NCBI GenBank assembly: GCA_035640155.1
Contig: DASQWR010000121.1
Coordinates: 1 to 7,031, forward strand
DNA from: JALYQB01 sp035640155
GTDB lineage: Bacteria; Actinomycetota; Actinomycetes; Mycobacteriales; Pseudonocardiaceae
Reading direction: 5' to 3'
Length of the DNA stretch: 7,031 nt
How positions within the stretch are numbered: position 1 is the stretch's first letter; each line of letters begins with the position of its first letter. A program made the position numbers and the translations under genes. The notes beneath the pieces were generated by a model. The model was not told where the DNA came from, did not search any database, and worked only from the letters and a program-made list of their open reading frames with translations. Of this stretch, positions 1-5,518 are shown piece by piece.

Positions 1-1
1 C

Positions 2-238
2 CCGGCGCCGCCGCCCGCTCCGGGTCCCCCGCCACCGCCCCCGCCGGCGGATAGCACGGTGCCCACCACGTCCGCCCCGCCGACGAGCAGCACCGCGGCC
101 ACTCCCACCACACCGACGAGACCAACCACGACGAGACCGACTACGACGAGACCGCCACCGCCAACCAGACCGACAACGTTCACCAGCGCGACAACGACCA
201 CCGGCAGCGCCCCGACCTTGCCGACAGAAGGACCGTAG
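2..238 (+). CDS. C-terminal end of a Pro/Thr-rich protein (5' end outside window)
   Basis: An open plus-strand frame enters from the left edge and ends at TAG 236-238, giving the last 78 residues of a longer protein. The visible part is low complexity: a run of Pro and Ala (roughly residues 1-16), then Thr/Ser/Pro-rich sequence in which TTTRP-like units repeat (15-nt units around 125-160), and a short SAPTLPTEGP end. No domain is visible. Tails like this in actinobacteria are typically extended, wall-spanning or glycosylatable segments of exported proteins, or linkers in kinases and envelope proteins; which one applies cannot be told from this fragment. It is convergent with the OmpA-like lipoprotein gene, only 8 bp apart, which leaves no room for two separate terminators. 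The codon pattern and a clean stop support coding; the absence of the start and of any folded domain limits certainty. Confidence 0.6.
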   Translation, partial: PAPPPAPGPPPPPPPADSTVPTTSAPPTSSTAATPTTPTRPTTTRPTTTRPPPPTRPTTFTSATTTTGSAPTLPTEGP

Positions 239-246
239 TCCGAGGG

Positions 247-1488
247 TTACTCGCTTGGGTCGATCCGGACGGTGCGGTTTGCGGCGGCCGGACCGGGCAG
301 CAACGACCCGTCGCCGGCCTGGTCGTTCACATACTCGGGGAACTGGCTGCCGACGCCACGCGTGGTGATCTGTGCTGGGTCGACCCCCTGGTCCACCAGG
401 ACCTCTTTGATCGCCTCCGCCCGACGGGTGGCCAGCTCGATCTGGCCTGCGAGGTCGCCGAAGCGCGCGGTGGTGCCGGTCAGCTCGACGCTTCGGGTGC
501 GATCGGCGAGCAACCACTCAGCGAACGGCCGCAGCACCTCGGCTGCCGCCTGCGGGTCCCGAAGCACCGCCTGTCCGGGGACGAACCCGACGGTGTCGTC
601 ATCGGGCAGGACGGTAGGGCCGAGCGCGGAGAAGTCAGGGACCGGTGGTGGGGGCACCGGGACGGTGCCCACCTGAGGCACTCCGGTGGGAGCCGCTCCA
701 CCCCGCGGCGCGTCGTCCAGGTGCACGCAGGCGGCGCCACCGGCTTTGGCAATCTCCGACCACAGGATCGCGAGGCGCTCGCGCCGGGCGACGTCGAGGG
801 CCTCCTGCGGTGGAGCGGTGTCCCCGATGCCGACGAAGATGGCGGTGAGACCACTGAGGTTCGGAATGGCATCGGTCCGCTCGAGGAAGTCCACGACTTC
901 GACCGGGTCGGCGTCGAGCACACCCGGCTGGCGGAAGTCCAGGGGATCCACGGTCTGCAGACCGGAGTCGATGAACACCACCGTTCCGGACTGCCCACCG
1001 GCACCAGCGGCGCGGGCCGCCACGTCGAGTGCCGCCAGGGCGTCGACCTGGGGAACCTTCGCCCGGACCGCGGCGACCGACTGCCGGAAGCTGTCAAGGA
1101 AGGTCCGGCGCTCCCTGCCGACCGCGATGTCGTTCTGGCTCCGAGGCGAGAACGCCGCGCTGCCCAGCGGCTCCGGCCGGCCGTCGATGCCCACCAGGGT
1201 CAGCCTCGGCCCGGTACCGTCGATCGGTACCCGCTCCACCGACTCGCTCACGATCCGCTCGGCGACCGGTGGCAGCGCCGGTGCCGGGCTGTTCGCCCGC
1301 CCCGACACGGCGACCGCGATCGGCCCGTCGGGCACCGGGCAGCTGATGCGGGCGTCACCGCCAGCGGCTGCGCCAGCTCCGGTGGCCTCCGGACCGCCAC
1401 CGCAACCGGCCAGCAGGGAGCACGCGACGGCGAGCACGGCGATGGCTCCGGCGAAAGCCCCCCGGGGACGACCACGGGCCAGCATCAT
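247..1488 (-). CDS. OmpA-family lipoprotein with vWA-like N-terminal region
   Basis: The predicted product is 413 aa. It begins with a lipoprotein signal: basic n-region, hydrophobic stretch (about 11-26) and lipobox LLAGC with the lipid-attached Cys at 29. Residues about 55-258 look like a von Willebrand A-type alpha/beta fold: a first strand PIAVAVSGRA, a helix, a strand GTVVFIDSG (168-176) and a strand LTAIFVGIG (214-222). The metal-binding DxSxS motif is absent. C50 and C254 flank this region and could form a disulfide. A Pro-rich linker (267-285) leads to an OmpA/MotB-type domain (about 298-411) with the ATRRAEAIKEVL helix and ITTRGVGSQFP segment; such domains bind peptidoglycan. The usual GHTD of the diaminopimelate-binding loop reads GTTA here (338-341). 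The start ATG overlaps the preceding gene's TGA (ATGA), with GGGAG 9 nt upstream; a second ATG follows directly. It is the last gene of the operon and probably the outward-facing, wall-contacting part. Confidence 0.85.
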   Translation of the reverse strand: MMLARGRPRGAFAGAIAVLAVACSLLAGCGGGPEATGAGAAAGGDARISCPVPDGPIAVAVSGRANSPAPALPPVAERIVSESVERVPIDGTGPRLTLVGIDGRPEPLGSAAFSPRSQNDIAVGRERRTFLDSFRQSVAAVRAKVPQVDALAALDVAARAAGAGGQSGTVVFIDSGLQTVDPLDFRQPGVLDADPVEVVDFLERTDAIPNLSGLTAIFVGIGDTAPPQEALDVARRERLAILWSEIAKAGGAACVHLDDAPRGGAAPTGVPQVGTVPVPPPPVPDFSALGPTVLPDDDTVGFVPGQAVLRDPQAAAEVLRPFAEWLLADRTRSVELTGTTARFGDLAGQIELATRRAEAIKEVLVDQGVDPAQITTRGVGSQFPEYVNDQAGDGSLLPGPAAANRTVRIDPSE

Positions 1489-2420
1489 GGCCGCGGTCTC
1501 CCGTCGCCGAGCTCGTTCTCGGGGGGCTCACTCGACACCTCCCGCGCATCAGCCGCACCGGCGACCGGCCTGGGGTGCAACCCACCGATCAGCGGGTACG
1601 GGCCGGTGCCGGTCAGCCCGTCGGTCGAGGCCGGGTCCTGGGTGGCGCTGGCCATCAGGTTCCGCGCGTAGTTCTGCAGCTCGAGCATCAGGGCGGCGGC
1701 CTGCTCGCGAGCAGCGCGCCACCGGTCCGTCTCGCGCTCGTAGTCCCGTTCGAGCTGGTCGAGCACGTGCTCGGCGCGAACCAGCACGGCCCGGCTCTCC
1801 GTCTCGGCCGCGGCGACTCGACCAAGGTGTCGGCCCGCCCGACGGTAGGCGGCGGCCAGGGGGTTGAACCAGCGGTAGCTGACGTAGATAGCGCCGATGC
1901 CGCTCGCCAGGTAAAGCGCGGCGAACAGACCCGCGGCCGCGAGTGCCTGACCGCCACCACCGCCCGTCGCCGGAGCGAGCTCCGCGGCGCCGGAGGGAAA
2001 CACTGCACCACCGGCGTCGCCGGTTCGCTCCGGTCCGAAGCGGTAGCGAGCCACGAACGCCGTCAACCCGAGCATCAGCCACGCCACGACGGCCCCGACC
2101 AGCAGGACCGTGTTGGCCTTCGGCTCGGCGCAGCGCCGCTCGGCGAGCTCCTTTCCGATCGCGTGGGTGACGAGGATGGCTCCCACGGCGAAACCGAGCG
2201 ACACCGCCAGGATGAACAGCGGGGCGGCTTCGAACAGCACCGCGAGCACGATGAAGAAGGCCGCGAGGTCGCCGGCGAGCGCAACACCGACGAGGCACCA
2301 CCCGGTCACCAGCTCCCGGATGCCTCGTTCGGGCAGCAGTACCGGCTCCCGGTAGGAGGCCAGCCGTCGCTCCGGTCGCGGCCGCCCTCCCGGCGGGCGG
2401 TCCGGCGTCTCGATGGTCAT
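1485..2420 (-). CDS. Four-TM membrane protein with C-terminal coiled coil, unknown function
   Basis: I do not recognise a named family. The predicted 311-aa product has a Pro/Arg-rich N-terminus (1-30) and two closely spaced hydrophobic helices (about 38-64 and 66-88). A third helix (about 103-124) is followed by a Gly/Ala-rich loop (about 130-157), and a fourth helix spans about 158-182. Positive residues around 183-200 suggest that the following region stays in the cytoplasm. Residues about 195-258 are charged and heptad-like (AEHVLDQLERDYERETDRWRA is its core, abbreviated here to residues 216-236), so a coiled coil is likely; the last 50 residues are disordered. The start ATG overlaps the upstream gene's TGA, with GAGGAG 5 nt before it, and the stop overlaps the lipoprotein start. 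This double overlap implies translational coupling. It is plausibly the membrane anchor joining the two soluble coiled-coil proteins to the lipoprotein, which is inference from order and topology only. Confidence 0.8.
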   Translation of the reverse strand: MTIETPDRPPGGRPRPERRLASYREPVLLPERGIRELVTGWCLVGVALAGDLAAFFIVLAVLFEAAPLFILAVSLGFAVGAILVTHAIGKELAERRCAEPKANTVLLVGAVVAWLMLGLTAFVARYRFGPERTGDAGGAVFPSGAAELAPATGGGGGQALAAAGLFAALYLASGIGAIYVSYRWFNPLAAAYRRAGRHLGRVAAAETESRAVLVRAEHVLDQLERDYERETDRWRAAREQAAALMLELQNYARNLMASATQDPASTDGLTGTGPYPLIGGLHPRPVAGAADAREVSSEPPENELGDGRPRP

Positions 2421-2878
2421 GCGGGCTCCTCGAAGATCGTCGTCCGCGTCGCGTGCTCCGGTCCGGCCGGCGGCACCCGAACCGAGCCGGAGTCGTCGCC
2501 GAGCATGCGCCGGGCCTCGGTGTGGTCCCGCCGCGCCAGCTCGAGCCGGTACAGGTCGTGGTCATGGGCGCTCTGGGCCCGGGCGAGCTGCTCCTTGGCC
2601 GAGCCGATCTGCACGTCGATCATGCCTGTGTGGTCGGTGTGCTCGGCGTCGATCCCGGCCAGCCACCCGGCGGTCCAGGATTGGATCAGTGGGTCGAGTG
2701 CCGCCCCGGTGCCCTCGTCGACCCCATCGGGTCGCAGCGCCTCGACCAACTCGCGCACCCGCTGCCGCGCCTGGTCCGCATCGTGGGGGGGCGTCATCGG
2801 GTAGGACGCCCTCATGTAGGGCACGGAAGTCTGCTCGCCTTGCGGGCCGACCTGGCGCGGCTTCCAGAACGGATCCAT
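2417..2878 (-). CDS. Small helical protein of the envelope operon, unknown function
   Basis: The predicted 153-aa product is not a family I recognise. It has no signal peptide or membrane segment. The first 30 residues (MDPFWKPRQVGPQ...) are Pro-rich and probably flexible. Residues 34-82 form a helical, acidic segment ending in LIQSWTAGWLAGIDAEH. Residues about 86-127 are a strongly helical, charged stretch (IGSAKEQLARAQSAHDHDL, then a run ending EARRML) fit for a coiled coil, and the tail after 130 is disordered. I chose ATG 2878 because AGGAG lies 4 nt before it; a GTG at 2890 in the same frame would add four residues (MRSP) and overlaps the stop of a possible mini-ORF. The stop overlaps the next gene's start by ATGA. 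It is probably a cytoplasmic partner of the coiled-coil membrane protein encoded next, inferred from position only. Confidence 0.75.
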   Translation of the reverse strand: MDPFWKPRQVGPQGEQTSVPYMRASYPMTPPHDADQARQRVRELVEALRPDGVDEGTGAALDPLIQSWTAGWLAGIDAEHTDHTGMIDVQIGSAKEQLARAQSAHDHDLYRLELARRDHTEARRMLGDDSGSVRVPPAGPEHATRTTIFEEPA

Positions 2879-2886
2879 CGGACTCC

Positions 2887-2907
2887 TCACGGGGACGGCT
2901 CGGCCAC
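2887..2907 (-). other. Possible six-codon leader ORF between the first two operon genes
   Basis: On the minus strand AGGAGG (2921-2916) lies exactly 8 nt before GTG 2907. The frame reads V-A-E-P-S-P and stops at TGA 2889-2887. That stop overlaps GTG 2890 and sits inside the GAGGAG that serves the next gene's ATG. The geometry would let a ribosome finish here and restart at 2890 or 2878. It is very short and could be chance. Confidence 0.25.
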
Positions 2908-2921
2908 GGCCGGCCCCTCCT

Positions 2922-2940
2922 GTCTTCGGTGTCTTCGGTG
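2922..2940 (-). repeat. Tandem 9-bp repeat after the first operon gene
   Basis: GTCTTCGGT occurs twice head-to-tail (2922-2930 and 2931-2939), just past the stop of the 237-aa gene in the transcription direction. It forms no hairpin of its own, and a role is not evident. Confidence 0.5.
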
Positions 2941-2941
2941 G

Positions 2942-3655
2942 CTAGGTGACGTCCTGCGGGCCGTCGCCCAGGGCCTGGACCCACCCCGCGAGTTGCGGGT
3001 GGTGCGGCGCGAGCAGCGGGATGAGCCGGGCACCCTCGGAATGGACGCGGACCAGGCGACGCTGATAGCAGGCGAGCCGGCGCATCGTGTGCGCGTGCAG
3101 CCGGTGGATGCGGACGGCACAGAGGGTCTTGCAGGTGAGGATCCCCTGGCGGGTCCGCTCCAGCTCCACGCGCAGTGCCTGCAGCTCGTTGCGCAGCTCG
3201 ACCGCCTCGCTGACCAGCGGGGATCGCCGAGCGGCGTGCTCCCGGGAGCGTCGCAGCCGCACGATGGCGGTGTCCGTCGTGGCCTCGCCGCTGCGCCGCT
3301 CCTCCAACTCGCCGGTCGTCGGTTTCTCCGGGTACGCTTCCAGCCGCTTCTCCACCAGCAGCATCGCCTGCTCGGCCTCGGCGACCCGGGCGTTGATGCG
3401 GGCCTCCTGGTCGGACAGCTCGGCGGTGCGGACGATCATCCGCTGCTGCTCGTGGTAGCAACGATCCTGGTAGGTCTGGGCATGCGCCTCGAAGGTCGGG
3501 GTGAGCGGCGGGCCGGTGTCGATCGCGGGCAGCCCGGCCTTGCCGTCCCGGGTGGCGTGCCACCAGTCGGCGAGCCGGGCGAACGGCCCGTAGCGGGTCG
3601 GCAGGCGCGGGCTCGACGCGTTTCCGGCGAGCGGGTGGGGTTGACGTCCTCGCAT
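2942..3655 (-). CDS. Coiled-coil protein, first gene of the envelope operon, unknown function
   Basis: The predicted product is 237 aa, without signal peptide or membrane helix. After a basic, Trp-containing N-terminus (FARLADWWHATRDG, 25-38) comes a long helical region: about 57-107 (alternating Glu/Gln/Arg with regular Leu, Ile and Val), a break at YPEKPTTGE, then about 116-210 with segments such as LRNELQALRVELERTRQG (154-171). The end is short and Pro/His-rich (LLAPHHPQLAGWV). Four Cys (66, 175, 179, 196) fall in the helices. The pattern suggests an elongated, possibly dimeric cytoplasmic protein. The start is well set: GGAGG lies 6 nt before ATG 3655. It is followed after about 60 bp by the next gene on the same strand. 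No enzymatic motif is visible and I cannot assign a function. Confidence 0.75.
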   Translation of the reverse strand: MRGRQPHPLAGNASSPRLPTRYGPFARLADWWHATRDGKAGLPAIDTGPPLTPTFEAHAQTYQDRCYHEQQRMIVRTAELSDQEARINARVAEAEQAMLLVEKRLEAYPEKPTTGELEERRSGEATTDTAIVRLRRSREHAARRSPLVSEAVELRNELQALRVELERTRQGILTCKTLCAVRIHRLHAHTMRRLACYQRRLVRVHSEGARLIPLLAPHHPQLAGWVQALGDGPQDVT

Positions 3656-3668
3656 TCACGACCTCCGG

Positions 3669-3682
3669 CAGGGCGAGCCCTG
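3669..3682. promoter_or_regulatory. 14-bp palindrome beside the operon's first ribosome site
   Basis: CAGGGC-GA-GCCCTG is a perfect inverted repeat with a 2-bp centre. On the minus strand it ends 2 nt before the GGAGG of the 237-aa gene. It could be a protein operator, or an RNA element affecting ribosome access. With a 2-nt centre it is more convincing as DNA dyad than as an RNA hairpin. Confidence 0.25.
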
Positions 3683-3856
3683 GGTCCGTGTGCCCCCCGA
3701 TGACATCTGTATGGTCCTCTCCGCGGTGCGCGTGCGCGCGAGTTCGCCCGCGTTGTCGCATGGGCGAGCGCCGACGTTACCCGATTCTGGCATCGCCACC
3801 CTAACGACCGACGAAGAGACGATACCGGGTGCTTCCACGGTCGCGCTGCGGGTCGT

Positions 3857-3875
3857 CGCGCTGGCGGTCAGCGCG
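3857..3875 (-). terminator. Hairpin downstream of the acidic-protein gene
   Basis: CGCGCTG and CAGCGCG pair perfectly over 7 bp around a 5-nt loop, 15 nt past the TAG of the small acidic gene. There is no T-run, which is common for actinobacterial terminators, so termination is plausible but unproven. Confidence 0.35.
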
Positions 3876-3890
3876 CAACTGGCGCGAGGG

Positions 3891-4085
3891 CTAGTAGCGG
3901 TCGTCGTCCTCGTCGAGCGCGATCTCCGCGGTCTGGTCGGAGGCATCGGCCTCGGACGCCTCCAGCGGCAGGTCCTCCGGGGCGGTGGGCGGCTCGGGCT
4001 GGCGGTCGACCGTCGCGTACTGCTCGGCCGCGTCGGCGGGGTCGAACTCGTCCACGTCGGGGATGTCGGTCTCGTGGCGGGGCAC
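3891..4085 (-). CDS. Small acidic protein, 64 aa, unknown function
   Basis: A GTG at 4085-4083 starts a 64-residue frame (VPRHETDIPDVDEFDPADAA... to ...LDEDDDRY) ending at TAG 3893-3891. AGGAGG lies 8 nt upstream of this GTG; the same frame stays open further upstream but without sensible composition, so the short version is preferred. The product is rich in Asp/Glu, Ala and Pro with few basic residues, has no signal or membrane segment, and is probably largely disordered; the acidic cluster at the C-terminus is striking. I do not recognise the family. It follows corA on the same strand with a gap of about 100 bp, so it could share its transcript. The ribosome site lies in the loop of a perfect hairpin (4087-4110). 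Ion binding or protein interaction are guesses from charge only. Confidence 0.65.
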   Translation of the reverse strand: MPRHETDIPDVDEFDPADAAEQYATVDRQPEPPTAPEDLPLEASEADASDQTAEIALDEDDDRY

Positions 4086-4086
4086 T

Positions 4087-4110
4087 ACGAGCACCTCCTG
4101 CGTTGCTCGT
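4087..4110 (-). promoter_or_regulatory. Hairpin presenting the Shine-Dalgarno of the acidic-protein gene
   Basis: In the minus-strand RNA, ACGAGCA and TGCTCGT pair perfectly (7 bp) around the 10-nt loop ACGCAGGAGG, which carries the Shine-Dalgarno sequence. The GTG start comes one base after the stem. A second 6-bp hairpin (GTCGGG/CCCGAC, 4109-4128) lies just upstream in the RNA and shares two bases with this stem, so the two compete slightly. The first could tune translation; the second could be a weak terminator after corA. Confidence 0.4.
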
Positions 4111-4189
4111 CGGGGCCGGACGCCCGACACCGTACGCCCGCGACACCCGCCGAGATGCGTCCGCCGGGTCCGGGTGCCCGCTGCGTGGG

Positions 4190-5206
4190 CTAGAGCCAGC
4201 CGCGGCGCTTGAACAGGGCGTAGAGCGTGACGGCCACCAGCACCATCAGCAGCAACGCGAACGGGTAGCCGTAACGCCAGCGCAGCTCCGGCATGGCGTC
4301 GAAGTTCATCCCGTAGATGCCGCCGACCAGTGTCGGGGCGAACAGGATGGCGGCCCACGAGGAGATCTTCTTGACCTGCTCACCCTGGGCGAGGCTGGTC
4401 TCGGTCAGCCGCGTCGTCTCCTCGTTCTGCCGCTGGCCGACCAACGCTGCGTTGACGGTGAGGATGTTGGACAGCAGTTGGCGGAAGGCGTCCACCCGCT
4501 CCACGACCCGGGTGGCGTGGTCTCGCACGTCGCGCAGGCCGCGCTGCAGCTCGACGTCGACGCGGTCCTCGTCGAGCCCGTCGGCCAGCGAGTCGAGGAT
4601 GTCGAGCAGCGGGTCACACGCCCGTTGGAACTCGATGACCTCGCGGGAGAGCTGGTAAATCCGTCGGGACACGCCGGGGTCGCCGCCGAACACCTGGGTC
4701 TCGATCTCGTCGATGTCGGTCTGCAGGCCGGCCACCACCGGGATGTAGTCGTCCACGACGCGATCCAGGATCGCGTAGAGCACCGCCGCCGGGCCGTGCT
4801 CGAGCAACCCGGGGTCGGCCTCCAGCCGCTTGCGCACCAGCGCCAGGTCGGGCTTGCTCGCGTGCCGGATGGTGATCACGAAGTCCTTGCCGACGAACAC
4901 GTGCAGCTCGCCGATCTCCACGACCTCGTCGGGGTCGACGTAGCGCGCCGGGCGCAGCACCACGAACAGGGTGTCGCCGTAGCGCTCCAGCTTGGGGCGC
5001 TGGTGGGCGTGCACGGCGTCCTCGACGGCCAGCTCGTGCAGCCCGAACTCCGTCGCCACCGAGGCGATCTCCTCGCCGTCGGGGCGGAACAGCCCGATCC
5101 ACCCCATCCCGTGCTCGTCACGCAGCAGCTCGTAGGTCTGCTCCAGGGACTCCGGGTCCGCAGCGCGCCGGCCGTCCACGTAGATCGCGTTGTCCACCAC
5201 CGCCAT
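4190..5206 (-). CDS. corA: CorA-family magnesium/cobalt transporter
   Basis: The predicted 338-aa protein belongs to the CorA/MIT family, homopentameric inner-membrane channels that take up Mg2+ (and Co2+) and are gated by cytoplasmic Mg2+. The family signature is complete: YGMNF at 298-302 followed by AMPEL, at the end of the first membrane helix (about 283-299). The second helix spans about 314-332, ending in a basic tail (FKRRGWL) that faces the cytoplasm. Residues 1-about 160 form the alpha/beta cytoplasmic domain (GWIGLFRPDGEE, VEDAVHAHQRPKLERYGD). Residues about 160-280 form the long stalk helices. Length is normal for the family. I chose ATG 5206 because GGAGG sits 6 nt before it and homology-like sequence begins there; extension to 5326 adds 40 low-quality residues. 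It is divergent from the tRNA-Lys gene. No Mg-sensing leader is evident in the short upstream region. Confidence 0.95.
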   Translation of the reverse strand: MAVVDNAIYVDGRRAADPESLEQTYELLRDEHGMGWIGLFRPDGEEIASVATEFGLHELAVEDAVHAHQRPKLERYGDTLFVVLRPARYVDPDEVVEIGELHVFVGKDFVITIRHASKPDLALVRKRLEADPGLLEHGPAAVLYAILDRVVDDYIPVVAGLQTDIDEIETQVFGGDPGVSRRIYQLSREVIEFQRACDPLLDILDSLADGLDEDRVDVELQRGLRDVRDHATRVVERVDAFRQLLSNILTVNAALVGQRQNEETTRLTETSLAQGEQVKKISSWAAILFAPTLVGGIYGMNFDAMPELRWRYGYPFALLLMVLVAVTLYALFKRRGWL

Positions 5207-5298
5207 CGTCGGCCTCCTTCGGGTGCTCCCGCATCGTGCCAGTGGCAGGCGTCTCGGGTACTCACCGGCATGGGCGCGTCTTGCCCGGGAGCAGGCGC

Positions 5299-5326
5299 TT
5301 CCGCACCCCAGGGACGGCGATACCAT
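5299..5326 (+). promoter_or_regulatory. Candidate promoter for tRNA-Lys
   Basis: TACCAT (5321-5326) fits the actinobacterial TANNNT minus 10. A weak minus 35, TTCCGC (5299-5304), lies 16 bp upstream. Transcription would begin about 30 bp before the tRNA. The position is right but the minus 35 match is poor. Confidence 0.3.
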
Positions 5327-5361
5327 CCGGTGGCGGGAAGCCGGGTTCCAGGTCCGGCGCG

Positions 5362-5434
5362 GGGCCTCTAGCTCAATCGGCAGAGCAGCGGACTTTTAAT
5401 CCGCGGGTTCGGGGTTCGATCCCCCGGGGGCCCA
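5362..5434 (+). tRNA. tRNA-Lys (anticodon UUU)
   Basis: The 73-nt sequence folds into a full cloverleaf. The acceptor is GGGCCTC with GGGGCCC (one T-G pair, discriminator A5434), the D stem GCTC/GAGC (5371-5386) and the anticodon stem GCGGA/TCCGC with loop CTTTTAA. The anticodon TTT is at 5395-5397, followed by a 5-nt variable loop and T stem CGGGG/CCCCG with TTCGATC loop. CCA is not encoded, as is usual in actinobacteria. The gene is intact even though its 3' end appears to be the insertion site of the element whose integrase follows 84 bp downstream. Confidence 0.95.
5410..5434 (+). other. Probable attachment-site core at the tRNA-Lys 3' end
   Basis: Tyrosine integrases of this kind commonly recombine within the T-arm and acceptor 3' half of a tRNA, leaving the tRNA whole and a copy of that segment at the far end of the element. 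The integrase gene lies directly behind and points away from the tRNA, which fits. No second copy of the segment is in the window, so exact limits cannot be set. Confidence 0.4.
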
Positions 5435-5445
5435 CGACGTTGACC

Positions 5446-5462
5446 AGGGGTTACCTGCCCCT
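5446..5462 (+). terminator. Weak hairpin after tRNA-Lys
   Basis: AGGGG and CCCCT can pair around a 7-nt loop 12 nt past the tRNA. There is no T-run and the stem is only 5 bp, so this is a tentative terminator. Confidence 0.25.
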
Positions 5463-5483
5463 CGCGGCGGTGCGGGATGATCA

Positions 5484-5504
5484 GTGTCACCAAGCGTGTC
5501 ACCA
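5484..5504 (+). repeat. Direct repeat before the integrase, possible arm-type binding sites
   Basis: GTGTCACCA occurs at 5484-5492 and again at 5496-5504 in the same orientation, a 12-bp period, between the tRNA 3' end and the integrase start. Integrases with an N-terminal arm-binding domain recognise short direct repeats of about this size near their attachment site, and the integrase here has such a domain. The assignment is inference. Confidence 0.45.
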
Positions 5505-5518
5505 GCTAGACTCTGCTG

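Larger units (their letters stand above)
3656..3890. other. Intergenic region upstream of the envelope operon
   Basis: This 235-bp stretch separates the operon from the acidic-protein gene; both are read leftward. It should hold the operon promoter. TANNNT-type minus 10 candidates on the minus strand are TAACGT (3779-3774) and TAGGGT (3803-3798), but neither has a good minus 35 at normal spacing, so I call no promoter. It also contains the palindrome 3669-3682 and the hairpin 3857-3875. Open frames through it have poor composition and I regard them as chance. Confidence 0.5.

Noticed and set aside
1213..1231. Inverted repeat GGTACCG/CGGTACC with a 5-bp centre.
   Set aside because: It lies inside the lipoprotein coding sequence (around VPIDGTG) and is explained by codon choice in a GC-rich gene.
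686..1867. Long plus-strand frame of 393 codons.
   Set aside because: It is antisense to the lipoprotein and membrane-protein genes, has Arg/Ala/Ser-rich composition without domains, and no ribosome site; such long shadows are normal at this GC.
2453..3703. Long plus-strand frame of 416 codons.
   Set aside because: Antisense to the first two operon genes and without recognisable domains; the minus-strand genes have proper ribosome sites and overlapping junctions.
2562..3761. Minus-strand frame of 399 codons overlapping the first operon genes in another frame.
   Set aside because: Its translation is Arg/Pro/Gly-rich with no domain, and the alternative frame fits ribosome sites and coiled-coil heptads.
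3690..4193. Plus-strand frame of 167 codons across the intergenic region and the acidic gene.
   Set aside because: Val/Gly/Leu/Arg-rich composition, no ribosome site, and antisense to the better supported small acidic gene.
5207..5361. Possible Mg-sensing riboswitch in the corA upstream region.
   Set aside because: The 155 bp shared with the divergent tRNA shows no conserved M-box or ykoK-type structure that I can recognise.
4103..5371. Long plus-strand frame of 422 codons.
   Set aside because: It mirrors corA on the opposite strand; the corA product is unmistakable.
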